From: JAZKFR01 sp040386295
GTDB taxonomy: Bacteria; Pseudomonadota; Gammaproteobacteria; Burkholderiales; Rhodocyclaceae
DNA length: 6,017 bases
Assembly (NCBI GenBank): GCA_040386295.1
Contig: JAZKFR010000027.1
Coordinates: 1-6,017 of the forward strand
Direction: 5' to 3'
The stretch's first letter is position 1. Every line of letters begins with the position of its first letter. Both the position numbers and the translations under genes were made by a program. Below are positions 1 to 5,842 of the stretch, piece by piece. A model generated the notes under the pieces. The model saw nothing but the letters and a program-made list of their open reading frames with translations. It made no database searches and was not told where the DNA came from.

Positions 1-84
1 CAAGCCGGTCTTCAGGCTTGTCTTTGTGGCGCGCTACGGTTGTGCAGAGGTCTTAAATCAGTGCTTCCTTAAAAGTGTTCGGGT
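1..84. other. Short flank beyond the permease stop codon, with a small hairpin
   Basis: No gene can be assigned here. Bases 1-6 (CAAGCC) and 15-20 (GGCTTG) form a perfect 6-bp inverted repeat with an 8-nt loop. It could be the foot of a terminator for the minus-strand permease gene, but any T-tract in that direction would lie outside the window. On the minus strand a frame reading LCTTVARHKDKPEDRL, preceded by a stop, runs off the left edge. It has no visible start and I do not recognise it; it could be chance or the edge of another mobile element. Confidence 0.3.
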
Positions 85-1755
85 TTATCGTGCAATCGTG
101 CGTGACAACAGCATGACCGGCAGCAAACTGACTAAGACAATGCTTAATGCGGGCAATGCCGCTTGATTAAGCCGTTCATCGGTCGCCAACTGATGCGCAA
201 TTACGGCGAGGGTGTCGTAATTAAAAGGTCGCAAAATCAAGGTCGCCGGTAATTCTTTCATAACATCAATAAACACTAATAGGGTCGCAGTGAGCAGCGA
301 ACGCCACAGTAGGGGTGTATGTATTTTTTGTAGGACTTGCCACACGCCAAGACCTAAACAACGTGCGCTGGCATCCATGGCGGGTGTGATTTTTTGTAGT
401 CCGGCTTCAATGGTTTGGTAGCTGACGGCTGAAAAACGAATCAGGTAGGCGTAGATCAGCGCTAACACGGTACCGCTCAGCAGTAAATCTACCCGGTAAT
501 TAAAGTGCGTTTTTATCCACTCAATCAGGTGGTTATCGACGTACGTGAGAGAGGTCAAAATGCCAACCGCAATTAGGGTTCCGGGAATGCCGTACCCCAG
601 GCTGATTAAGCGATTGCACGCCTGTTGCCAGTAGCTTGGCCGTAGGCGCAGTGCGTAGGCGAGTAGCAAAGAAATCGTTACGGCGAGTATGGCGGTTATG
701 CCTGCTAACTTTAGGCTGTTGCCGAGCCAACCCAGGTATCGGTGATAGTGCGTTGTTGCCAGAAATTCAGCGTGGCTGTCGTATGCGATGGCTTGCCAGT
801 CGAGGTAGATTAACTGTAGCAATATCAACACCGGTAAGACAAATCCTAAAACAATTGGAATGAGGCAAAACAAGCTGGCTAAGTAAGCGGCGCTACCGCG
901 TAAAATTTTTCGTGGTGCGCCATGCAGCCGATGCCCCACGCTATAAAAGCGGGCGCGACCTCGAGCCGATTGCTCGCTAACCAGTAATACCAACACAAAT
1001 AACAGCAACAGGCTGGCCAATTGCATGGCGCCTTGGTGGTCTCCCAAGCTGAACCAGGCGCGATAAATTCCGGTGGTCAATGTATTGACGCCGAAATAAG
1101 AGACGGTGCCGTAATCGGCTAATACTTCCATTAAGGCGAGTGCGGTACCTGCTGCGATAGCGGGTCGTGCGAGTGGTAGCGCAACCCGCCAAAGTGTGCC
1201 CCAGGTGTTTTCACCTAAACTTCGCGCCACATCCAACATGGCGGGGCTTCGTTCCAAAAATGCGTTGCGGGCGAGCAAGTAAACGTAAGGGTACAAGACA
1301 AAAATAAACATGGTCGCTGCGCCGCCTAGTGAGCGGATTTCGGGAAACCAATAGTCTCCATGTGCCCAGCCGAAACCAGCGCGTAAGGCGGATTGTAAGG
1401 GTCCGCTATATTGCAAAAAATCGGTATACGCATAGCCGCTGACATAAGCCGGCATTGCCAGCGGTAAAATCAACGACCACTCTAGCCAGCGGCGCCCGGG
1501 AAATTCATAAACAGCGATTAACCAAGCAGCTAACACGCCACCAATCACGACGCCTAAAGCAATCAAACCCAGTAAGCCGAGGGTGGTTAAGACATAGCCG
1601 GGTAAGACAGTGGTGCTTAGGTGTTGCCAAGCTGTTTGATCTGCGGCGAGGCTTTTTGATTGAAAAAAACTCGATAGCACGCTGAGCACCGGCATGACGA
1701 TTAACAGGGCGATCAATCCTGAGCTCAAGTGTAAAAAAAGATTCTGACGGCGCAT
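85..1755 (-). CDS. fbpB: Ferric iron ABC transporter, two-module permease (FbpB/SfuB type)
   Basis: This is an inner-membrane permease of the Fe(III) ABC importer family, 556 aa from the ATG at 1755. It is a fused permease with two BPD_transp_1 modules, each ending in a cytoplasmic EAA loop that docks on the ATPase. The loops are near residues 175-200 (DVARSLGENTW...PLARPAI) and 461-484 (DASARCLGLGVW...TPLLW). I count about 12 hydrophobic segments. Family signatures are MEVLADYGT (about 209-217) and MKELPATLILRPFNYDTLA (about 499-517); the latter is very typical of FbpB/SfuB proteins. The length is normal for the family. A TTG at 1773 would add six residues; neither start has a recognisable Shine-Dalgarno sequence, so the start is uncertain. 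The gene is divergent from the ATPase gene and probably shares the Fur-controlled region at 1943-1963. The metal specificity is inferred from family and neighbours. Confidence 0.93.
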   Translation of the reverse strand: MRRQNLFLHLSSGLIALLIVMPVLSVLSSFFQSKSLAADQTAWQHLSTTVLPGYVLTTLGLLGLIALGVVIGGVLAAWLIAVYEFPGRRWLEWSLILPLAMPAYVSGYAYTDFLQYSGPLQSALRAGFGWAHGDYWFPEIRSLGGAATMFIFVLYPYVYLLARNAFLERSPAMLDVARSLGENTWGTLWRVALPLARPAIAAGTALALMEVLADYGTVSYFGVNTLTTGIYRAWFSLGDHQGAMQLASLLLLFVLVLLVSEQSARGRARFYSVGHRLHGAPRKILRGSAAYLASLFCLIPIVLGFVLPVLILLQLIYLDWQAIAYDSHAEFLATTHYHRYLGWLGNSLKLAGITAILAVTISLLLAYALRLRPSYWQQACNRLISLGYGIPGTLIAVGILTSLTYVDNHLIEWIKTHFNYRVDLLLSGTVLALIYAYLIRFSAVSYQTIEAGLQKITPAMDASARCLGLGVWQVLQKIHTPLLWRSLLTATLLVFIDVMKELPATLILRPFNYDTLAVIAHQLATDERLNQAALPALSIVLVSLLPVMLLSRTIAR

Positions 1756-1942
1756 GGTGTGGGGTGACAGCAAAAGAAGGGGCTTGATGTAATGGCAACC
1801 TGTTGGTCGTTTCAGTGCTTGTGCGCAAGACGATTGATAGTCCCGCTTGATTGGGTGGCTACAGGTTGAGTATTTGCTGCGTAGATGTTTTTTTAAATTG
1901 ATGTTTCATGCAAACTAGGGTGTTGTGCATCCTGTAGAATTC

Positions 1943-1963
1943 AATTAAGAATGATTCTTAATT
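1943..1963. promoter_or_regulatory. Fur box (perfect palindrome), divergent promoter region
   Basis: The arms AATTAAGAAT (1943-1952) and ATTCTTAATT (1954-1963) are perfect reverse complements around a single central G. The core TAAGAAT-G-ATTCTTA fits the 7-1-7 form of the Fur operator (consensus TGATAATnATTATCA). Lying between two divergent ferric-uptake genes, it most likely lets Fe-loaded Fur repress both, with derepression under iron limitation. Fur binding is inferred from the sequence match and context. Confidence 0.85.
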
Positions 1964-1966
1964 ATA
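1961..1966 (-). promoter_or_regulatory. Candidate -10 box for the permease gene
   Basis: Read on the minus strand, these bases give a perfect TATAAT. The Fur palindrome overlaps it and covers the expected start site, so bound Fur would block it. No acceptable -35 hexamer is seen at 15-19 bp upstream, so this may be chance in AT-rich DNA. Confidence 0.35.
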
Positions 1967-2092
1967 AAGGCCTTTGCATAATTTATTGCTCATCCTAAAT
2001 CTGCTGTTGTCCGTTACCTCTTGCGATTGTTCAGGGTTATACGAAAGTCTTCTATATCCAAGCAGTCTCGGCATTATTTTTTTCATGGAACC

Positions 2093-3265
2093 ATGTCGTC
2101 ATCCGTAACCGACCCGCTCGCTTCACTTACCCAATCCTCCTTGCACGCTTGTCTTGAAGTTTTGGATGTCAGTATTGATATTGCGGGCAAAGCAGCATCA
2201 CAGCCATTGATCAAGAGATTATCTTTGACTGTTCAGCAAGGGGAAATTGCTTGTTTGTTAGGTGTTTCGGGCTGCGGTAAGACGACGCTCTTACGCGCAA
2301 TTGCTGGCTTTCAAACGATTCAGTCTGGACAGATTCGGCTTGAAGGCCAAACTGTGGCAACGCCCACTGATAACTTGCCACCCGAGCAACGGCGCGTTGG
2401 TTTGGTTTTTCAAGAATACGCACTGTTCCCGCACTTAACGGTGTTTGACAATATCGCGTTTGGTTTACGGGCTTGGCGGCGCGAGCATCGCAGTGCGCGA
2501 ATCAGTGCGATGCTCAGTTTGGTTGGTTTAAGCGCACATCAAAAAAAATATCCGCACGAATTATCCGGCGGGCAACAGCAGCGCGTTGCATTAGCACGCG
2601 CTTTGGCACCACAGCCCGCTTTGTTGCTTTTAGACGAGCCTTTTTCGAACTTAGATGTGACATTGCGAGAGCGCTTAAGTCTTGAAGTTCGTGACATTCT
2701 CAAAGACGCTGAAACAACCGCTATTTTTGTCACCCACGACCAATTAGAAGCGTTTGCCTTGGCCGATTCGGTTGGTGTTTTGCATGCGGGTCGAATTGCG
2801 CAGTGGGATACGCCTTATAACCTTTATCACCAGCCGAGCACCCGTTTTGTTGCTGAATTTGTGGGTCAAGGCGTTTTTGTTCCGGGATCTTTGGAGTGCA
2901 CAGAATTAGGGCAACGGGTGCACTTAGAGTTGGGGGTGTGTGATCTGCCTCATGCCGCTGATTGCGTAGAAACCTCTCTGCACGCAAGGCCGCAACCGGT
3001 TGACGTGCTGTTGCGGCCGGATGATGTGCGTCATGACGATGCCAGTCAAATACAAGCTGAAGTTGTGCGCAAAATATTTCGCGGCGCTGATTTTTTGTAC
3101 ACCTTGCGCTTGGCCTCGGGGGACTTGGTTTTGGCGAATGTGCCCAGCCATCATGACCATGCCGTCGGGCAAAAAATTGGTATTTTTTTAGAGTTGGGGC
3201 ACGTCATTACTTTTCCGCAGTCGATACCCGCAAATTCTACGCACTCAAAGCTTAAACAAGAATGA
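2093..3265 (+). CDS. fbpC: Ferric iron ABC transporter, ATP-binding protein (FbpC type)
   Basis: This is the cytoplasmic ATPase of the Fe(III) importer, 390 aa from the ATG at 2093. Every ABC motif is intact in that numbering: Walker A GVSGCGKT (57-64), Q-loop VFQEYALFPHLT (105-116), signature LSGGQQQR (157-164), Walker B LLLLDEP (177-183), D-loop SNLD (185-188) and the H-loop histidine in FVTHD (about 215). After about residue 250 comes a TOBE-like C-terminal domain including LLRPDD, as in FbpC/CysA-type ATPases. An in-frame TTG at 2021 would add 24 residues that look unrelated to the family, so I prefer 2093, although its only Shine-Dalgarno candidate is a weak GGAA close by. The binding-protein gene follows after 64 bp, so readthrough is possible. 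The stop codon lies inside the second Fur box. Confidence 0.93.
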   Translation: MSSSVTDPLASLTQSSLHACLEVLDVSIDIAGKAASQPLIKRLSLTVQQGEIACLLGVSGCGKTTLLRAIAGFQTIQSGQIRLEGQTVATPTDNLPPEQRRVGLVFQEYALFPHLTVFDNIAFGLRAWRREHRSARISAMLSLVGLSAHQKKYPHELSGGQQQRVALARALAPQPALLLLDEPFSNLDVTLRERLSLEVRDILKDAETTAIFVTHDQLEAFALADSVGVLHAGRIAQWDTPYNLYHQPSTRFVAEFVGQGVFVPGSLECTELGQRVHLELGVCDLPHAADCVETSLHARPQPVDVLLRPDDVRHDDASQIQAEVVRKIFRGADFLYTLRLASGDLVLANVPSHHDHAVGQKIGIFLELGHVITFPQSIPANSTHSKLKQE

Positions 3266-3276
3266 TTATCATTTTC
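3258..3276. promoter_or_regulatory. Fur box upstream of the iron-binding protein gene
   Basis: The 19 bases here match the Fur consensus GATAATGATAATCATTATC at 15 of 19 positions, including the block ATGAT-nATCATT. The box covers the TGA stop of the ATPase gene (3263-3265) and the start of a candidate -35 hexamer. It is strong evidence that the binding-protein gene has its own iron-repressed promoter in addition to any readthrough. Confidence 0.85.
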
Positions 3277-3300
3277 AATTTTGCTGGGTTGAGCTAATAT
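3272..3300 (+). promoter_or_regulatory. Candidate promoter of the iron-binding protein gene
   Basis: A -35-like TTTTCA (3272-3277, 4 of 6) and a -10-like TAATAT (3295-3300, 4 of 6) are separated by exactly 17 bp. The expected start is near 3307, giving a leader of only about 23 nt. The Fur box overlaps the -35, as expected for repression. Confidence 0.5.
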
Positions 3301-3303
3301 GCC

Positions 3304-3323
3304 CCTTTCTTCAACGAAAGGAG
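3304..3323 (+). promoter_or_regulatory. Strong Shine-Dalgarno inside a small hairpin, deciding the GTG start
   Basis: AAAGGAG (3317-3323) lies 6 nt before the GTG at 3330 and fixes that start. CCTTTC (3304-3309) is complementary to GAAAGG (3316-3321) with a 6-nt loop, so the ribosome site could be partly paired in long transcripts. Transcripts starting near 3307 would lack much of the 5' arm. Confidence 0.6.
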
Positions 3324-3329
3324 TTTTTT

Positions 3330-4397
3330 GTGCTGACTCAACGCTTCGCCTCTCGTGTTTTGTTAACGATTTTTGGCGCTACGATTTTCTCTTTTTTGAA
3401 TGTAGCTTGCGCTGCTGACGCCGTGCTTAATCTCTATTCGGCGCGGCATTATCAGACGGATGAGGCGCTTTATAACGACTTTACTAAACGCACCGGCATT
3501 AAAATCAATCGCATTGAGGCTGGTGACGAGCCTTTGCTAGAAAGAGTTCGCCAAGAGGGTCGGCATAGTCCAGCGGATGTGTTGCTCTTAGTCGATGCGG
3601 CACGTTTATGGAAAGCTCAAGCAGAAGGCTTATTTCAACCCGTTAATTCTGCGCTTCTCAATGCACGCATTCCAGCAAATTTACGCGCCCAAGCCGGCGA
3701 TAAGGGTATCGAGTGGTTTGCTTTTTCGACACGTGCGCGGGTCATTGTTTACAACAAGGCGAGCATTAAACCAGACGATGTTCAAAGCTATGAGGATTTA
3801 GCCAGCCCAAAAATGGCGGGCAGGGTGTGCACTCGTTCTGGGGCACATCCTTACATGCTGTCGTTAGTCGGCTCAATGATTGAACACCAGGGTGAGCAGG
3901 CGACCGAAAAATGGGCGCGCCAAGTTGTGGCCAATATGGCTCGTAAGCCACAGGGAGGTGACACCGATCAAATCAAAGCTGTGGCAAGTGGTGAATGTGG
4001 CGTAGCGCTTACCAATAGCTACTACTGGGTGCGTTTGCTACGTTCAGCTAATCCCCAAGACAAAGAAATCGTCAGTCGTGTTGGTTTTATTTGGCCCAAC
4101 CAAAAAAACACCGGGACACACATGAATATTGCAGGTGGCGGGGTACTAAAGTACGCGCCAAACCCTGAGGCTGCAAGAAAATTTCTTGATTATTTGGCGA
4201 GTGATGCCGCACAGATTTATTTTGCCAACGGTAACAATGAGTGGCCAGCTGTCAAGCTAACAGATAACAATCGTGCGTCAGAAAACCTTGCGCTAGAGTC
4301 CTTAGGCGCTTTCAAAGTAGATACCTTGTCGGTTGAACGCATCGGTGCGCGTCAAGCGGCAGCACAAAAGCTGTTAGACCGTGCGGGTTATCCTTGA
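3330..4397 (+). CDS. fbpA: Periplasmic Fe(III)-binding protein of the ABC importer (FbpA/FutA type)
   Basis: This is the extracytoplasmic solute-binding protein that delivers Fe(III) to the permease, 355 aa with a GTG start. A Sec signal peptide spans about residues 1-28: K/R near the N-terminus, a hydrophobic core, and an Ala-Cys-Ala motif before ADAVLNLYS. The mature N-terminus NLYSARHYQTDEALYNDF and the stretch SPADVLLLVDAARLW are highly characteristic of FutA/FbpA class proteins. Candidate iron-ligand tyrosines are Y41, Y175 (GAHPYMLSL) and the adjacent pair Y231-Y232 (TNSYYWVRLL), the pair being a hallmark of the family. C167 and C223 could form a disulfide. The length is typical. The gene follows the ATPase gene but has its own Fur box and promoter. 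The assignment to iron rather than another substrate rests on the tyrosines and the Fur sites. Confidence 0.93.
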   Translation: MLTQRFASRVLLTIFGATIFSFLNVACAADAVLNLYSARHYQTDEALYNDFTKRTGIKINRIEAGDEPLLERVRQEGRHSPADVLLLVDAARLWKAQAEGLFQPVNSALLNARIPANLRAQAGDKGIEWFAFSTRARVIVYNKASIKPDDVQSYEDLASPKMAGRVCTRSGAHPYMLSLVGSMIEHQGEQATEKWARQVVANMARKPQGGDTDQIKAVASGECGVALTNSYYWVRLLRSANPQDKEIVSRVGFIWPNQKNTGTHMNIAGGGVLKYAPNPEAARKFLDYLASDAAQIYFANGNNEWPAVKLTDNNRASENLALESLGAFKVDTLSVERIGARQAAAQKLLDRAGYP

Positions 4398-4418
4398 TTT
4401 TTAAAAGAGGGATAACCC
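4385..4418 (+). terminator. Terminator-like hairpin abutting an IS end, T-tract missing
   Basis: GGGTTATCC (4385-4393) and GGATAACCC (4410-4418) form a perfect 9-bp stem with a 16-nt loop. The 5' arm uses the last codons of the binding-protein gene. The position suits a rho-independent terminator, but the next base, 4419, is the first base of the IS3-type end, and no run of T follows. The terminator was probably damaged by the insertion, or the hairpin now acts only as an mRNA 3' end stabiliser. Confidence 0.6.
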
Positions 4419-4444
4419 TGTAGTGGTCTATAAATCAGGGCACC
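4419..4444 (+). repeat. IS3-family terminal inverted repeat (right end of the minus-strand transposase remnant)
   Basis: The 26 bases starting TGTAGTGGTC and ending GGGCACC align with the 27-base end at 5843-5869 with one gap and two mismatches. The end lies 17 bases beyond the restored transposase stop at 4462, where an IS3 right end belongs. Confidence 0.8.
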
Positions 4445-4461
4445 TGGTAATCCCCCCATTT

Positions 4462-4780
4462 TCAGCATCGGTCAGAAGTAGAGAGAATTAAAAGAGCGGA
4501 CCTCTGTTTTGGGGTGATGCCGCCGAGCGCTATGTTAGGGCGCTCGTGATTGTAGATCCACATCCAGTCAGTGGCATAGTCTGCACCTCTTCAATCGACT
4601 CGAACAGGGAGTGGCTGAGCCAGTCGTAGCGGACCGTTCGGTTGTAGCGTTCGATATAGGCATTCTGCTGCGGATTACCGGGCTGGATGTGGTGCCGCCG
4701 GATACCTTGCCGCGCTGCCCAAAGGCTAAAGGCGCCGCTGATGTACTCTGGGCCGCCCCTTCTGAAGTCGCACCGAGTGA
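4462..4780 (-). pseudogene. IS3-family transposase OrfB remnant, 5'-truncated and frameshifted
   Basis: This is the C-terminal part of the DDE transposase (rve integrase core) of an IS3-group element. Visible blocks are GPEYISGAFSLWAARQG (from 4754), IQPGNPQQNAYIERYNRTV and YDWLSHSLFESIEEVQ. The catalytic Glu is in YIERYNR (4650-4652), and an RCD that may be the second catalytic Asp lies at 4767-4775. The reading frame breaks at 4580/4581. Removing one missing base restores DYATDWMWIYNHERPNIALG and ends at a TGA at 4462-4464. Everything upstream of about 4780 is missing: OrfA, the OrfB N-terminus and the first catalytic Asp. Where the family has Asn-Gly after RCD, this copy has four extra-looking residues (FRRG) before GPEY. 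It cannot encode an active transposase. Confidence 0.88.
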
Positions 4781-4809
4781 CCCGACGATCGTGCGAACAA
4801 ATATCGAGG

Positions 4810-4846
4810 CACACGCTTGTGTGTTACACTTATTTATGTGTTAAAT
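4810..4846 (+). promoter_or_regulatory. Candidate promoter and operator of the toxin-antitoxin operon
   Basis: This short stretch is crowded with ACAC/GTGT half-sites. CACAC (4810-4814) pairs with GTGTG (4819-4823), ACAC (4826-4829) pairs with GTGT (4838-4841), and GTGTTA repeats directly at 4821 and 4838, 17 bp apart. Such clusters are expected where ribbon-helix-helix antitoxins autoregulate. A weak promoter, TTGTGT (4817-4822) with TTAAAT (4841-4846) 18 bp apart, overlaps it. The role is inferred from position and symmetry. Confidence 0.4.
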
Positions 4847-4864
4847 CCTTTGATGAGGCTCAGC

Positions 4865-5215
4865 ATGGCTAGCAACGTTAATTTCACCGGGTCCGTTGAC
4901 CGCGACTTACTCAAGCGCGCCAAGGTGATCGCTGCCAAGTCCGATACCTCGATCAACGCCTTGTTCAATGCCGAACTGCGCTATCTCGTCGAAACCTTCG
5001 AGGCGTCGGAGTCGGCCGGTAACCAGAACTTCAAAGTGCTGCTGGACTTCTCGCTCGGGCGGCTCGCCAACGACGAAGCCATGCGCGCCCTGGGTATCGA
5101 CAACGATGAAGACCTTTTTCTGCTGATGGCACAGGCGCATTTGCCGATGCCGAGGCTGGCGGACGCAATGACGCAAAGCATGGCCGAGCAACTGAAGTCC
5201 TTGCCGACCGTCTGA
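4865..5215 (+). CDS. Ribbon-helix-helix antitoxin of a PIN-type toxin-antitoxin pair
   Basis: This 116-aa protein starts at the ATG at 4865, with GAGG 6 nt upstream (4855-4858). Residues 4-44 fit a CopG/ribbon-helix-helix DNA-binding fold: a short strand (NVNFTGSVD), then a helix (RDLLKRAKVIAAKS), then TSINALFNAELRYLVETF. The C-terminal half (about 58-104), with SLGRLANDEAMRALGI and DLFLLMAQAHLPMPRL, resembles the helical tail of UPF0175-type antitoxins that partner DUF3368 PIN toxins; this resemblance is from memory of the family. The expected roles are neutralising the toxin and repressing the operon. An in-frame TTG at 4817 would add 16 residues but lies in the operator-like region and lacks a ribosome site. 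The codons are more GC-rich than those of the iron genes, suggesting transfer. Confidence 0.78.
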   Translation: MASNVNFTGSVDRDLLKRAKVIAAKSDTSINALFNAELRYLVETFEASESAGNQNFKVLLDFSLGRLANDEAMRALGIDNDEDLFLLMAQAHLPMPRLADAMTQSMAEQLKSLPTV

Positions 5216-5222
5216 TTTTGCC

Positions 5223-5750
5223 GTGACCTCGCCCAAGGATATTGCCCTGCTGCCCGACGCGGGGCCGCTGATCACGCTGGCTTACGCGGACGCGCTCGAT
5301 GTCCTGTTCAAACCGGGCTGGACCGTCATGCTGGTCGACATGGTTCTGCACGAAGTCACCCGTAATCAGACGCCGACCAGCAACAAGCTGGCTGAATGGG
5401 CTACTGCCAAACAGATACCGGTCTTGCCGACCAAGACCTTCGCGCACTTTAGGCAGGCCAGTACCGCGAACGCTGCGCCGAGGAAGAACAACCTGGGCGA
5501 GTTGGCCGTTCAGGAAACCATGAACGAGTTTGCCCTCATGGTGCCGCCGAAGGTTGGCGTATTCCTGTTCGAGGACCACAAGATTGCGCGCACGAGCTTT
5601 TTGCTGCCTGACACCTGCCAGAAGATTAGTACTCGCGCCTTCCTGACGTTCCTAGAACAGAAGGGCTGGATTGCGTCGGCGTCCGAGATTGAACGCCGAG
5701 CCGTGCAGGCCGGACGCACGTTTTCAAAGCTCCGATTTCCGCCTGAGTAG
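5223..5750 (+). CDS. PIN-domain toxin (DUF3368-like), predicted RNase
   Basis: This 175-aa protein has a GTG start 7 nt after the antitoxin stop, so translation is probably coupled; no Shine-Dalgarno is evident and no other start exists before M36. PIN-type acidic residues are in place: D12 in LLPDAGPLITLA, E44 in LHEVTRN, E93 in NNLGELAVQE and E117/D118 in FLFEDHKIAR. These would coordinate the metal for single-strand RNA cleavage in VapC-like toxins. The opening DAGPLITLA...LDVLF resembles DUF3368 PIN proteins. The C-terminal tail (about 130-175), rich in basic residues, is longer than in small VapC proteins. The target RNA cannot be predicted. Gene order, antitoxin first, is standard for type II systems. 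Confidence 0.78.
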   Translation: MTSPKDIALLPDAGPLITLAYADALDVLFKPGWTVMLVDMVLHEVTRNQTPTSNKLAEWATAKQIPVLPTKTFAHFRQASTANAAPRKNNLGELAVQETMNEFALMVPPKVGVFLFEDHKIARTSFLLPDTCQKISTRAFLTFLEQKGWIASASEIERRAVQAGRTFSKLRFPPE

Positions 5751-5842
5751 GTCAATTGTCGCCGAGGCATAGAGCCACATAAGACTGCGCCACTTCGGTT
5801 GTCTGAGCAAGGTAATTTATGACGTGACCGTATCTAAAGCAC
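5751..5842. other. Gap between toxin gene and the small IS3 derivative
   Basis: I recognise no gene, clear terminator or named repeat in these 92 bases. They may be the tail of the DNA that brought the toxin-antitoxin pair. Confidence 0.4.

Larger units (their letters stand above)
1940..1968 (+). promoter_or_regulatory. Candidate promoter for the ATPase gene
   Basis: A -35-like TTCAAT (1940-1945) and a -10-like TATAAA (1963-1968) are separated by 17 bp, which would place transcription start near 1975. The Fur palindrome fills the spacer, a normal arrangement for a Fur-repressed promoter. The -35 match is weak (3 of 6), so the position is tentative. Confidence 0.4.
1756..2092. promoter_or_regulatory. 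Divergent intergenic regulatory region between permease and ATPase genes
   Basis: This 337-base gap between the two divergent starts holds the Fur palindrome and overlapping promoter-like hexamers listed separately. If those hexamers are used, both leaders are long: about 190 nt for the permease and about 120 nt for the ATPase. I see no tRNA, small ORF or convincing riboswitch in the remainder. A TTG at 2021 opens the ATPase frame earlier, but the extra 24 residues look non-conserved. Confidence 0.7.

Noticed and set aside
1756..1773. TTG start at 1773 for the permease
   Set aside because: Possible, but it adds only six residues and has no Shine-Dalgarno; the ATG at 1755 is the simpler choice.
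533..1828. Open frames overlapping the permease gene in other frames
   Set aside because: They show no recognisable domains and lie within a confidently identified membrane protein gene.
2021..2092. TTG start giving a 414-aa ATPase
   Set aside because: The extra 24 residues are unlike the family, no ribosome site precedes the TTG, and an ATG lies at 2093 just before the conserved domain.
3399..3413. Lipoprotein signal in the binding protein (Cys27 in NVACAA)
   Set aside because: The residue three before the Cys is Asn, which does not fit a lipobox; Ala-Cys-Ala reads better as a signal peptidase I site.
4817..4864. TTG start giving a 132-aa antitoxin
   Set aside because: It runs through the operator-like region and lacks a ribosome site, while the ATG at 4865 has GAGG at good spacing and begins the ribbon-helix-helix domain.
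5031..5579. Long minus-strand open frame opposite the toxin-antitoxin genes
   Set aside because: It is a shadow frame in GC-rich DNA with no family resemblance; the plus-strand genes explain the region.
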